From positions 1 to 64,000 of the forward strand of contig NZ_QHKS01000023.1 in the NCBI RefSeq assembly GCF_003353175.1: 64,000 nucleotides of DNA, given 5' to 3'. Positions 44,122 through 53,185 of this stretch are shown piece after piece (position 1 is the first letter of the stretch; each line of letters begins with the position of its first letter). A program made the translations under genes and the position numbers. The notes under the pieces were generated by a model that worked only from the letters and a program-made list of their open reading frames with translations, was not told where the DNA came from and searched no databases. Source of the stretch: Paraburkholderia lacunae. Lineage in GTDB: Bacteria; Pseudomonadota; Gammaproteobacteria; Burkholderiales; Burkholderiaceae.

Positions 44122-45063
44122 TCAAAGTTCGTAGGTTTCGTGTTCGCCCTTGAGGGCCTGTTCGATCAGCTTGCGGTTCATGCTCGGCGACAGCAGTTCG
44201 ACGAGCGTATACACATAGCTGCGCAGATACGCGCCCTGTTTCAGCGCGACCCGCGTCACGTTGCTGCCGAACAGATGGCCGACCGGCATCGCCCGCAAGT
44301 GGCGGTCGCGCTCCGCATTGAACGCGATATCCGCCATGATGCCGACGCCCAGACCCAGCTCGACGTAGGTCTTGATCACGTCGGCGTCGATCGCCTCGAG
44401 CACGATGTCCGGATGCAGGCCGCGCAGGCGGAACGCCTCGTTGATCTTGGTGCGGCCGGCGAACGCGTTGTCGTACGTAATCAGCGGGTACTGGGTGAGA
44501 TCGTCCAGCGACAGCAGCTTGCGGTCGACGAGCGGATGATCCGGCTGCATCACGGCGACGTGATGCCACTGGAAGCACGGCAGCGACACCAGTTCCTTAT
44601 AGTTGGAGATCGCCTCGGTGGCGATCGCGAGATCGGCCTGGTCGTGAATCACCATCTCGGCGACCTGGGTCGGGCTGCCTTGCAGAATTGAAAGGTGAAC
44701 TTTCGGGAAGCGCTTCTTGAATTCGGCGATGGCAGCCGGCAGCGAGTAGCGCGCCTGGGTGTGGGTGGCCGCGATCACCAGATTGCCTTGATCCTGCGCT
44801 GCGTAATCTTTACCGACCCGCTTGAGGCTCTCGACTTCCTGCAAGATCTTCTCGACCGATTGCAGGATAATGCGCCCCGGCTCGGTCAGCGAGCGCACGC
44901 GCTTGCCGTGGCGTGTGAAGATTTCGACGCCCAACTCGTCTTCCAGCTCGATGATCGCCTTGGAGACGCCCGGCTGGCTCGTATACAGGGCTTTGGCCGC
45001 TTCGGTCAGGTTGAAATTCTGCCGCACAGCCTCGCGGACGAAGCGGAATTGGTGCAGGTTCAT
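44122..45063 (-). CDS. cysB: CysB-family LysR regulator of sulfur assimilation
   Basis: 313 aa. HTH LTEAAKALYTSQPGVSKAII with the CysB-specific beginning MNLHQFRFVREAVRQNFN, and the effector domain ATHTQARYSLPAAIAEFKKR with the Thr-rich anion-binding loop (THTQ). PTQVAEMVIHDQADLAIATE and AFAGRTKINEAF are also diagnostic. It is predicted to activate the divergent cys operon when O-acetylserine or APS levels signal sulfur need. Confidence 0.95.
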   Translation of the reverse strand: MNLHQFRFVREAVRQNFNLTEAAKALYTSQPGVSKAIIELEDELGVEIFTRHGKRVRSLTEPGRIILQSVEKILQEVESLKRVGKDYAAQDQGNLVIAATHTQARYSLPAAIAEFKKRFPKVHLSILQGSPTQVAEMVIHDQADLAIATEAISNYKELVSLPCFQWHHVAVMQPDHPLVDRKLLSLDDLTQYPLITYDNAFAGRTKINEAFRLRGLHPDIVLEAIDADVIKTYVELGLGVGIMADIAFNAERDRHLRAMPVGHLFGSNVTRVALKQGAYLRSYVYTLVELLSPSMNRKLIEQALKGEHETYEL

Positions 45064-45297
45064 ATATAACCCCTCCGCATATAAAAAGAATTTTTAAGTC
45101 GTTTGAAATATAAGGCGAGTTTATTACGATCTGTCCATCTTTTTCAATATGGATATCTGTTTTTGTCATAAGCAAATGAGAGATGGGTCTAAACCCTGAC
45201 TCGGCTGAACTGACAAATGGAGACATCCAGGGCACGGCGTAACCGGTACGCCGGTCGCCAGAGCGCCGTCTGTCACGCAAAAAATTGGGGTCCCCGA
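45064..45297. promoter_or_regulatory. cysB-cysI divergent regulatory region
   Basis: The first ~100 bases (45069-45170) are strikingly AT-rich for this genome, with runs ATAAAAAG, TTTTTAAG, GAAATATAAG and TTTTTCAATATGG, typical of LysR/CysB-bound promoter DNA. GGGG, about nine bases before the cysI ATG, is the probable ribosome-binding site. Individual CysB sites and -10/-35 boxes could not be fixed. Confidence 0.5.
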
Positions 45298-46977
45298 ATG
45301 TACCAATACGATCAGTACGACCAGACCATCGTCGATGAACGGGTCGCGCAATACGCCGATCAGGTTCGCCGCCGGCTGTCGGGCGAATTGAGCGAAGAGG
45401 AGTTCCGTCCGCTGCGCCTGCAGAACGGCCTGTACATGCAGCGCCACGCGTACATGCATCGCATCGCGATTCCGTACGGCAACCTGCGCAGCGACCAGAT
45501 GCGCGTGCTGGCCCAGATCGCGCGCGAACACGACCGCGGCTACGGCCATTTTTCGACGCGCTCGAACATCCAGTACAACTGGATCCAGCTCGAGGAAACG
45601 CCGGAAATCCTGCGCAAGCTCGCCGCGGTGCAAATGCACGGCATCCAGACCTCGGGCAACTGCATCCGCAACATCACGGCGGACCAGTTCGCCGGCGTGG
45701 CGCCGGATGAAGTGGTCGACCCGCGTCCGTGGGCAGAAATCCTGCGTCAATGGTCGACGTTCCACCCGGAATTCGCATGGTTGCCGCGCAAGTTCAAGAT
45801 CGCCGTGTCGGGCTCGAAGGAAGACCGTGCTGCCGTGCAGATCCACGACATGGGCGTGTATCTGAAGAAGAACGAGCAGGGCGAGCTGGTGGCCGACATT
45901 CTGGCCGGCGGCGGCATGGGCCGTACGCCGATCATCGGCGCGATCATCCGTCGCGATTTGCCGTGGCAACATCTGCTGACGTACTGCGAAGCGGTGCTGC
46001 GCGTGTACAACCGCTATGGCCGCCGCGACAACATGTACAAGGCACGCATCAAGATTCTCGTGAAGGCGCTGTCGCCGGAGAAGTTCTCCGCGCAGGTCGA
46101 AGAAGAATGGCAGCACCTGAAGGACGGTCCTTCGACGCTCACGCAAGCTGAAGTGGATCGCGTGTCGCAATACTTCCGGCCGCCGGTGTACGACAAGCTG
46201 CCGGATACGGACGCGTCGTTCGAAAAGCATCTGCTGGAAAACCGTGCGTTTGCCCGCTGGGTCGAGCGTAACGTGCGTCCGCACAAGGTGTCGGGCTACG
46301 CGTCGGTGACGCTGTCGCTGAAGCCGGCCACGATCGCCCCGGGTGACGCCACCGATACGCAGATGGAAGCGGTCGCCGATTGGGCCGACGAGTACTCGTA
46401 CGGCGAAATCCGTGTGTCGCACGAACAGAACCTGATTCTCGCGAACGTGAAGAAGCGCGATCTGTTCGCGCTGTGGGAAAAGGCCAAGGCGCAAGGTTTC
46501 GCGACGCCGAACATCGGCTTGCTGACCGACATCATCGCGTGCCCGGGCGGCGATTTCTGCTCGCTCGCGAACGCGAAGTCGATTCCGATCGCGCTGGCGA
46601 TCCAGGAGCGCTTCAACGACCTCGACTATGTGTACGACCTCGGCGACGTGTCGCTGAATATCTCGGGCTGTATCAACGCGTGCGGTCACCATCACGTCGG
46701 CAATATCGGCATTCTGGGCGTCGATAAGGACGGCTCGGAGTGGTATCAGGTGACGCTCGGCGGCGAGCAGGGCACGGGCGCGACCGGCGCGCATCTGGGC
46801 CGCGTGATCGGCCCGTCGTTCTCGGCGCACGAGATGCCGGACGTGATGAGCAAAGTGATCGATACGTTCGTGGAAAACCGCTTTGAGGGCGAACGTTTCA
46901 TCGAAACGTACAACCGCATCGGCATCAACCCGTTCAAGGAACGTGTGTACGCCTCGCGCCAACCGGCTCACGCGTAA
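45298..46977 (+). CDS. cysI: Sulfite/nitrite reductase hemoprotein (CysI)
   Basis: 559 aa. Two ferredoxin-like half domains, then the siroheme-[4Fe-4S] ligands C415 and C421 (CPGGDFC) and C458 and C462 (CINACGHHH). HFSTRSNIQYNWIQLEE holds the substrate/siroheme-binding Arg residues. It reduces sulfite to sulfide. No cysJ flavoprotein is present, so the donor is probably ferredoxin or another reductase. ATG 45298 is chosen over a more upstream in-frame start that has no family sequence. First gene of the cys operon. Confidence 0.95.
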   Translation: MYQYDQYDQTIVDERVAQYADQVRRRLSGELSEEEFRPLRLQNGLYMQRHAYMHRIAIPYGNLRSDQMRVLAQIAREHDRGYGHFSTRSNIQYNWIQLEETPEILRKLAAVQMHGIQTSGNCIRNITADQFAGVAPDEVVDPRPWAEILRQWSTFHPEFAWLPRKFKIAVSGSKEDRAAVQIHDMGVYLKKNEQGELVADILAGGGMGRTPIIGAIIRRDLPWQHLLTYCEAVLRVYNRYGRRDNMYKARIKILVKALSPEKFSAQVEEEWQHLKDGPSTLTQAEVDRVSQYFRPPVYDKLPDTDASFEKHLLENRAFARWVERNVRPHKVSGYASVTLSLKPATIAPGDATDTQMEAVADWADEYSYGEIRVSHEQNLILANVKKRDLFALWEKAKAQGFATPNIGLLTDIIACPGGDFCSLANAKSIPIALAIQERFNDLDYVYDLGDVSLNISGCINACGHHHVGNIGILGVDKDGSEWYQVTLGGEQGTGATGAHLGRVIGPSFSAHEMPDVMSKVIDTFVENRFEGERFIETYNRIGINPFKERVYASRQPAHA

Positions 46978-46999
46978 CCGCGCAAAGGATACTGAACAG

Positions 47000-47548
47000 A
47001 TGGCTTCTATCATCAAGAACCGCGCGATCGTCAACGACGACTGGACCGTCGTGCGCCCGGCCGAAGACGGCTCGCTGCCGGCGGTGAACGAACTGCCGGC
47101 CGGCAAGGTGCTGGTGCCGCTCGCGTTGTGGCAGGCTTCCCGTGACGCATTGATCGCTTCGCGCGGCGCCGCGGAAATCGGCGTGTGGCTCGCGCCGGAT
47201 AGCGAACCGGCGGAGATCGTCGGCGACTTCGACAGGATCGCGCTGATCGGCGTGGACTTCCCGGTGTTCCGCGACGGCCGTGGCTTCAGCATTGGCCGTT
47301 TGCTGCGCGAACGTTATGGCTACAAGGGCGAACTGCGCGCGATCGGCGACGTGCTGCGCGATCAACTCGCGTTCATGTTCCGCTGCGGCTTCGACGCCTA
47401 CGCACTGCGCGCCGACAAGGACTTCAATGATGCGCTGAAGGCGTTCGACGAATTCAGCGTGCAGTATCAGGGCGCGGTGGACAATCCCTCGCCGCTGTTC
47501 CGCCGTCGTGCGGCGGCGGCTTCCGCTTCGGAAAAGGTTTCGGCATGA
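47000..47548 (+). CDS. DUF934 protein of the sulfite-reduction operon
   Basis: 182 aa. The conserved core DFPVFRDGRGFSIGRLLRER and GELRAIGDVLRDQLAFMFRC GFD region identifies DUF934, regularly found between cysI and cysH in beta- and alpha-proteobacteria. Its biochemical role is not established; a helper of sulfite reductase is the usual suggestion. It starts 22 bases after cysI and overlaps cysH by four bases (ATGA). Confidence 0.88.
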   Translation: MASIIKNRAIVNDDWTVVRPAEDGSLPAVNELPAGKVLVPLALWQASRDALIASRGAAEIGVWLAPDSEPAEIVGDFDRIALIGVDFPVFRDGRGFSIGRLLRERYGYKGELRAIGDVLRDQLAFMFRCGFDAYALRADKDFNDALKAFDEFSVQYQGAVDNPSPLFRRRAAAASASEKVSA

Positions 47549-48291
47549 GCGGCGCACAATCGCTCACGCCGGAACTCGCTGCGAAGGTCGAGCGCCTCGA
47601 TGCGCTGCTCGATTCGATCGCAGCGCGTCACGCGAACGTCAAGCTCGCCAGCAGCCTCGCCGCGGAAGACATGCTGCTCACGCACGCGATTCTTTCGCGC
47701 GGCGTGAAGATCGGCATCTTCTCGTTGAACACCGGCCGTCTGCATGCGGAAACGCTCGGCATGCTCGATTGCGTGAAAGAGCGCTACGGCTACGAGATCG
47801 AACAGTTTCATCCGCAGGCGGCTGCTGTCGATGAATACGTCAATTCGCATGGTCTGAACGCGTTTTACGAGAGCGTCGATTTGCGCAAGCGTTGCTGCGA
47901 GATCCGCAAGGTGGAGCCGCTGAACCGCGCGCTGTCCGATGTCAGCGCCTGGGTGACGGGCCAGCGGCGCGAGCAATCGGTGACGCGTGCCGAGCTGCAC
48001 GAGGAAGAGCACGACGCCGCGCGCAACATGGCCAAGTTCAATCCGCTGACGGACTGGACCGAAGCCGAGGTGTGGGCTTATCTGAAAGGCTTCGACGTGC
48101 CGGTCAATCCGCTGCACGCGCGCGGTTATCCGAGCATCGGCTGCGAACCCTGCACGCGTGCGATCCGTCCCGGTGAAGACAGCCGGGCCGGGCGCTGGTG
48201 GTGGGAGTCGCGCGATACGAAGGAATGCGGGCTGCACATCACCACGATTACGCCGATCGCCGTCGGCAGCGGCGGCAACGCTTCTGCCTGA
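47545..48291 (+). CDS. cysH: Assimilatory adenylylsulfate (APS) reductase
   Basis: 248 aa. The PP-loop-like phosphosulfate domain has SSLAAEDMLLTHAI and SLNTGRLHAETL. Four cysteines, C117-C118 (KRCCEIRKVEPL) and C200-x2-C203 (GCEPCTRAI), form the [4Fe-4S] site that marks APS-using (not PAPS-using) enzymes, and the catalytic Cys is C228 (KECGLH). It reduces APS to sulfite with thioredoxin or glutathione-type donors. Its overlap with DUF934 implies translational coupling. Confidence 0.94.
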   Translation: MSGAQSLTPELAAKVERLDALLDSIAARHANVKLASSLAAEDMLLTHAILSRGVKIGIFSLNTGRLHAETLGMLDCVKERYGYEIEQFHPQAAAVDEYVNSHGLNAFYESVDLRKRCCEIRKVEPLNRALSDVSAWVTGQRREQSVTRAELHEEEHDAARNMAKFNPLTDWTEAEVWAYLKGFDVPVNPLHARGYPSIGCEPCTRAIRPGEDSRAGRWWWESRDTKECGLHITTITPIAVGSGGNASA

Positions 48292-48414
48292 TGTTGCAAT
48301 GAAGTCCCGGTGAATTCAGGCCTTGGCTTTTGACCTGAACGCCACACATACCGATTTGAATACTTCCGCGTCGCGAGCAGCCGCTCGCGACGCGAACCAA
48401 CGAAGGACCCAAAT

Positions 48415-49377
48415 ATGAGCACCACGCTCGATTCCACTGTCAACGCTCCGCTTGCCAACACGGCGAACCGGATGGATCACCTCGATTGGCTCGAAGCCGA
48501 GTCGATTCACATCCTGCGCGAACTGGTCGCCGAATGCAGCAAGCCGGCGCTGCTGTTTTCGGGCGGCAAGGATTCGGTCGTGGTGCTGCACCTCGCGCTG
48601 AAGGCATTCGGCCTCGGCGCGAACCGCAAGACCGTGCTGCCGTTCCCGCTCGTACACATCGACACTGGCCACAACTACGACGAAGTGATCGACTTCCGCG
48701 ATCGTCGTGCGCAAGAGATCGGCGCCGAGCTGGTGGTGGGTCACGTCGAAGATTCGATCAAGCGCGGCACGGTGCGTCTGCGCCGCGAAACGGATTCGCG
48801 CAATGCCGCGCAAGCGGTCACGCTGCTCGAAACCATCGAACAACATGGCTATACCGCGCTGATCGGCGGCGCGCGCCGCGACGAAGAAAAGGCCCGCGCG
48901 AAAGAGCGCATCTTCTCGTTCCGCGACGAATTCGGTCAATGGGATCCGAAGGCGCAGCGCCCGGAACTGTGGAGCCTGTACAACGCACGTCTGCACAACG
49001 GCGAACACCTGCGCGTGTTCCCGATTTCGAACTGGACCGAACTCGACGTGTGGCAGTACATCGCTCGCGAACAGCTCGAACTGCCGTCGATCTATTACGC
49101 GCATCAACGCGAGATTGTGCGCCGCAATGGCCTGCTGGTGCCGGTCACGCCGCTCACGCCGATGCGTGAAGGCGAGAGCAGCGAAACCGCGCTGGTGCGT
49201 TTCCGCACCGTTGGCGATATCAGCTGCACGTGCCCGGTGGAAAGCGATGCGGACGACATCGAGAAGATCATCGCCGAAACGGCCGTGACCGAAATCACGG
49301 AACGCGGCGCGACGCGGATGGACGATCAGGTCTCCGAAGCCGCGATGGAACAGCGTAAGAAGCAAGGTTATTTCTAA
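48415..49377 (+). CDS. cysD: Sulfate adenylyltransferase small subunit
   Basis: 320 aa. PP-loop SGGKDS (49-54, in ALLFSGGKDSVVVLHLAL), then LVHIDTGHNYDEVIDFRD and GGARRDEEKARAKERIFSFR, typical of CysD. With CysN it makes APS from sulfate and ATP. It starts 123 bases after cysH, a gap large enough for a processing site or a secondary promoter. Confidence 0.96.
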   Translation: MSTTLDSTVNAPLANTANRMDHLDWLEAESIHILRELVAECSKPALLFSGGKDSVVVLHLALKAFGLGANRKTVLPFPLVHIDTGHNYDEVIDFRDRRAQEIGAELVVGHVEDSIKRGTVRLRRETDSRNAAQAVTLLETIEQHGYTALIGGARRDEEKARAKERIFSFRDEFGQWDPKAQRPELWSLYNARLHNGEHLRVFPISNWTELDVWQYIAREQLELPSIYYAHQREIVRRNGLLVPVTPLTPMREGESSETALVRFRTVGDISCTCPVESDADDIEKIIAETAVTEITERGATRMDDQVSEAAMEQRKKQGYF

Positions 49378-49402
49378 GCGTGGGACCGGGGTAGGGCGCT
49401 AT

Positions 49403-49438
49403 GGGACCAGAGTAGGCGCTAAAGCGCTAACTCAGGTC
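49403..49438 (+). repeat. Dispersed hairpin element, copy B
   Basis: GACCAGAGT (49405-49413) and ACTCAGGTC (49430-49438) pair with one mismatch around the same GCGC-TAAA-GCGC core as copy A at 39195. A partial duplicate (TGGGACCGGGGTAGGGCGCT) precedes it at 49381. It lies 20 bases before the cysN start, within the cys operon. Confidence 0.75.
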
Positions 49439-49457
49439 GACAAGGACAAGGAACATC

Positions 49458-50771
49458 ATGAATATTCATCAACCAGAAGACCTCGGCGTGCTGCGATTCA
49501 TCACGGCGGGCAGCGTGGACGACGGCAAGAGCACGCTAATCGGCCGCCTGCTGTACGACAGCAAGGCCGTGTTGAGCGATCAGCTCTCGGCACTGTCGCG
49601 CGCGAAGAACAAGCGCACCGTCGGCGACGAAATCGACCTGTCGCTGCTGACCGACGGCCTCGAAGCCGAGCGCGAGCAGGGCATCACGATCGACGTCGCA
49701 TACCGTTACTTCGCGACAGCGAAGCGCAAGTTCATCATCGCCGATACGCCGGGTCACGAGCAGTACACCCGCAACATGGTGACGGGCGCATCGACCGCGC
49801 ATGCGGCGATCATTCTGGTCGACGCCACGCGCGTGACCTTCGTCGACGGCGTCGCGCAATTGCTGCCGCAAACCAAGCGCCATAGCGCGATCGTGAAACT
49901 GCTTGGCTTGCAGCACGTGATCGTCGCGATCAACAAGATGGATCTGGTCGAGTACAGCGAAACGCGCTTCAACGAGATTCGTGACGCATATGTCGATCTC
50001 GCGCGTCACCTGGGTTTGAGCGACGTGCGTTTCGTGCCGGTGTCGGCGCTCAAGGGCGACAACATCGTGACCTTGAGCGAAAGCATGCCGTGGTACGCGG
50101 GCGAACCGCTGCTCGACTTGCTCGAAGCACTGCCGGTCGACGTGCCGACAGGTCAGGCGCTGCGTTTCCCGGTGCAGTGGGTGGCGCGTCAGGACGGCAG
50201 CCAGGCCGACGATTTCCGCGGCTACATGGGCCGTATCGAAGCGGGCGAAGTGAAGGTCGGCGACACAATCGTCGTGCTGCCGGCGAACCGCGAAGCGACG
50301 GTTGCCGAGATCATCGCGCCGGTGCCGGGCGGCACCGCGCAAGTGGACCGCGCGTTTGCCGGTCAAACGGTGACGATCCGTCTGGCCGAAGACGTCGACG
50401 TGTCGCGCGGCGACACTTTCGTGCTGAGCGAAGCGGCGCCCGAGCCGGCGAAAAAGCTGGAAGCCGATCTGTGCTGGTTCGACGACACGCCGTTGTCCAC
50501 GCAACGCAAGTATCTGCTGAAGCAGACCACGAGCACCGTGTTCGCGCGGATCGCTGCAATCAAGGAAGTGCTCGACGTGCATACGTTGTCGCAAGCCACC
50601 GATCGCAAGGAACTGGCGATGAACGACATCGGCCGCGTGGCGCTGACGTTGCAAAAGCCGCTGGTGTGCGATGTGTACGACTCGCATCCGGGCACGGGCG
50701 CATTCGTGCTGATCGACGAAGCGACGCATCACACCGTCGCTGCCGGCATGATTCGGGCGTTTTCGGCGTAA
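49458..50771 (+). CDS. cysN: Sulfate adenylyltransferase GTPase subunit
   Basis: 437 aa. P-loop AGSVDDGKSTLIGRLLYDSK (17-36), G3 DTPGHEQYTRNMVTGAS and G4 NKMD identify an EF-Tu-like GTPase; two beta-barrel domains follow. GTP hydrolysis drives APS formation by CysD. The length excludes the fused APS kinase (CysC) domain seen in some CysNC proteins, agreeing with the direct APS reductase. It follows cysD by 80 bases containing the hairpin element. Confidence 0.96.
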   Translation: MNIHQPEDLGVLRFITAGSVDDGKSTLIGRLLYDSKAVLSDQLSALSRAKNKRTVGDEIDLSLLTDGLEAEREQGITIDVAYRYFATAKRKFIIADTPGHEQYTRNMVTGASTAHAAIILVDATRVTFVDGVAQLLPQTKRHSAIVKLLGLQHVIVAINKMDLVEYSETRFNEIRDAYVDLARHLGLSDVRFVPVSALKGDNIVTLSESMPWYAGEPLLDLLEALPVDVPTGQALRFPVQWVARQDGSQADDFRGYMGRIEAGEVKVGDTIVVLPANREATVAEIIAPVPGGTAQVDRAFAGQTVTIRLAEDVDVSRGDTFVLSEAAPEPAKKLEADLCWFDDTPLSTQRKYLLKQTTSTVFARIAAIKEVLDVHTLSQATDRKELAMNDIGRVALTLQKPLVCDVYDSHPGTGAFVLIDEATHHTVAAGMIRAFSA

Positions 50772-50825
50772 GCCGGCGACGCGCAGCAGCGCACCGTCAG
50801 CGCCTTAACGAACAGGTTGACGCAA

Positions 50826-51581
50826 ATGGGCAAGGTTTATTTGATCGGCGCGGGGCCGGGTGCCGCGGACCTCATTACGGTGCGCGGTGCGCGGCTGTTG
50901 GGCGCCGCCGATGTCGTCCTGCACGACGCGCTGGTCGAGCCCGCGATGCTCGACTATGCGCCTGCTCACGCGCGGCGGATTGCTGTCGGCAAGCGTTGCG
51001 GACAGCTTTCCACGGCGCAGCAGTTCATCAACAAGCAGATCGTGGATGCTGCTCTCGAGCACGATGTGGTGGTTCGCCTGAAGGGCGGCGATCCGATGTT
51101 GTTCGGCCGGGCCGACGAGGAGATGCGGGCGCTTGAAGCCGCCGGCATCGAGTATGAGGTGGTGCCAGGCATTACCGCTGCGCTGGCTAGTGCTGCGTCC
51201 TTGAAGCGGTCTTTGACGTTGCGGGGTGTGTCGCGCAGTGTCGCACTGGCGACTTTTAGCCGTGCGCCGGGCTCCGACGAGATTCGTGAGCAGGTGAGTG
51301 CGGATTCGCTCGTGTTCTACATGGGCCGCGATAGCGGTGTCGAGATTGCCCAGCAGTTGATCGACGCTGGACGGGCGGTTTCTACGCCGGTGGCGATTGT
51401 CGAGGCTTGCAGTACAGAGCGTGAGCGGATGCTCACTCTTACGCTGGAGGAGCTCGCTTGCGGCGAGGCGCAGAAGTGGGTCGATGCTTCGCAGCCGAGC
51501 TTGCTGATGATCGGGGAGGCGTTTGCTGCCCGCCAGCAGCAAGTTGTCCGCACCGCGGATGGGATGTTGGTGGCGGCTTAA
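50826..51581 (+). CDS. cobA: Uroporphyrinogen-III C-methyltransferase
   Basis: 251 aa, single-domain SUMT. Visible motifs: VYLIGAGPGAADLITVRGAR, VVRLKGGDPMLFGRADEEM and VVPGITAALASAASLKRSLT. It converts uroporphyrinogen III to precorrin-2, the siroheme precursor. Located at the end of the cys operon, it can supply the CysI prosthetic group. ATG 50826 has AGG nine bases upstream; TTG three codons earlier is an alternative. No CysG-type dehydrogenase/chelatase domain is attached. Confidence 0.93.
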   Translation: MGKVYLIGAGPGAADLITVRGARLLGAADVVLHDALVEPAMLDYAPAHARRIAVGKRCGQLSTAQQFINKQIVDAALEHDVVVRLKGGDPMLFGRADEEMRALEAAGIEYEVVPGITAALASAASLKRSLTLRGVSRSVALATFSRAPGSDEIREQVSADSLVFYMGRDSGVEIAQQLIDAGRAVSTPVAIVEACSTERERMLTLTLEELACGEAQKWVDASQPSLLMIGEAFAARQQQVVRTADGMLVAA

Positions 51582-51641
51582 AGTTTTTTCTGCGCGGAGC
51601 ACGGCCCATATACGCGCCATAAGCGCCGCGCAGCAGGAAAG

Positions 51642-52022
51642 TCAAACCTGGCGGAGGCAATACGCCGCCACGGCGTCCAGTACCGATTCGTCCTCGCCAA
51701 CGGCGACGGCGCACCTGATTTCAACAGAAGGATGCAACTCGCGGCAGCGCTCGACTATCGCGGGGAGATCCTGCCTGACATGTCCACCCTGCCCGAAAAA
51801 AACGGGCACAACGGTGACCACATCGCAGCCGCCGGAGACAAGTTCTTCGACAGCGGCCGGCAAATCCGGCTCCATCAACTCAAGAAACGCCAGGATCACC
51901 GGCCCAGCCTCGCCGCCAGAGGTACGAGCAGCCCGCAGCTTGTCGGCCAGCCTCTCAAACGGCTCGCGCCAGCGAACATCCCTCGCGCCATGCGCAAACA
52001 GCACAATCCCGTGCGTAGCCAT
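51642..52022 (-). CDS. cbiX: Sirohydrochlorin chelatase, CbiX/SirB small type
   Basis: 126 aa. Single-domain type II chelatase: IVLFAHGARDVRWREPFERL with the metal-binding His and VVPVFFGQGGHVRQDLPAIV with the second His. It inserts Fe or Co into sirohydrochlorin. Although convergent to cobA, it starts 11 bases after lptG on the same strand, so it is transcribed with the lptFG genes rather than with the cys operon. Confidence 0.9.
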   Translation of the reverse strand: MATHGIVLFAHGARDVRWREPFERLADKLRAARTSGGEAGPVILAFLELMEPDLPAAVEELVSGGCDVVTVVPVFFGQGGHVRQDLPAIVERCRELHPSVEIRCAVAVGEDESVLDAVAAYCLRQV

Positions 52023-52033
52023 GAAAAAGGCTC

Positions 52034-53182
52034 CTAATGGCGATCAACCCACCTCAGCCCGACCAGCCCCAGCACCAGATATACCAACCCCGGCGTAGCC
52101 GCAGTCAAAGGCGCGGGCCACGTATTCAACGTGCCGATATGCGAGAACAGCGTGTTGAACAGCTGAAAACTCATCCCCAGCATAATCCCGCCGAAAACCT
52201 TCATACCCACCACGCCGGCTCGCGTATGCAAATACGCAAACGGTAACGACAGCACCAGCATCACGAACACCGCGAACGGATACAGCAGCTTGCGCCACAG
52301 CGCAATCTCATACCGTTGGGTGTCCTGGTGATTCTCCGTCAAATGCTGGATGTAGCGGAACAGGTTGAACATCGACATCCGGTCCGGCGACACCAGCAGC
52401 ACCGACAGGATTTGCGGCGTCAGTTCCGAGCGCAGCGAGTACTCCGGCACGGCCACCTGCTTTGCGCGATACACCGGATTCAACACATCGGCCGGGGTGC
52501 CCGGAGGCGGCGGCACGTCGAACAGTTGCGTGTCGGTCACGCCGGTCAGTTGCCAATGTCCCGGCGGCTGGTACTTGCCGCTTTGGGCGATCCGCACGTT
52601 CGACAGACGAAATTGCGAATCGAATTCGTAGATCCGCACTTTGCTGATGGTCGCGTCGGGTTTCAACTCGCCGACGTTCACAAAGCGCGTCACCTGCTCG
52701 CCGTCCGCGCGCGCAGTGAGCGTGTCCTTCACCCAGACGCCCGACTCGAAATTGCTCGATACCGACGACCCCAGCGCTTCCAGCCGTACGCGCTCGGATA
52801 GCTGATCCGTGTAGGGACCGACCACTTCGCCGATCAGGTAGGTGAGGAACACCAGCGGAATGCCGATCTTCAGCAGCGAGCGCAGCGCCTGGTTGGTCGC
52901 GAGGCCCGACACGCGGAAAATCGTGTATTCGGAGTTCGCAGCCATCTGCGCGAACACGTAGATCGCGCTGATCAGCGCGGCCACCGGAATGATTTCGTAG
53001 AAACGCGACGGCGTTTGCAAGGCAACCCGCAGCACCGCGTACTGGAACTTGTAGTTGCCGTGGCCGACGGAGTTCAGTTCGTTGATCAGGTCGAAAAAGA
53101 AGAACAGGCCCGAAAACGCGAACAGAATGAAGATGAACGTGAGGTAGACCTGACGCGCGAAGTACTTTTCATAGATGCGCAT
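52034..53182 (-). CDS. lptG: LPS export ABC transporter permease LptG
   Basis: 382 aa. The YjgP/YjgQ family: MRIYEKYFARQVYLTFIFIL at the start, FYEIIPVAALISAIYVFAQM, EYTIFRVSGLATNQAL, a periplasmic jellyroll-type region (about 130-270) and three C-terminal helices. With LptF and LptB2 it extracts LPS from the inner membrane toward LptC-A. It starts three bases after the lptF stop. Confidence 0.95.
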   Translation of the reverse strand: MRIYEKYFARQVYLTFIFILFAFSGLFFFFDLINELNSVGHGNYKFQYAVLRVALQTPSRFYEIIPVAALISAIYVFAQMAANSEYTIFRVSGLATNQALRSLLKIGIPLVFLTYLIGEVVGPYTDQLSERVRLEALGSSVSSNFESGVWVKDTLTARADGEQVTRFVNVGELKPDATISKVRIYEFDSQFRLSNVRIAQSGKYQPPGHWQLTGVTDTQLFDVPPPPGTPADVLNPVYRAKQVAVPEYSLRSELTPQILSVLLVSPDRMSMFNLFRYIQHLTENHQDTQRYEIALWRKLLYPFAVFVMLVLSLPFAYLHTRAGVVGMKVFGGIMLGMSFQLFNTLFSHIGTLNTWPAPLTAATPGLVYLVLGLVGLRWVDRH

Positions 53183-53185
53183 CGG

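Noticed and set aside
45166..47292. 708-codon minus-strand open frame opposite cysI
   Set aside because: Antisense shadow of cysI and DUF934; its composition is Arg/Val/His-rich without motifs.
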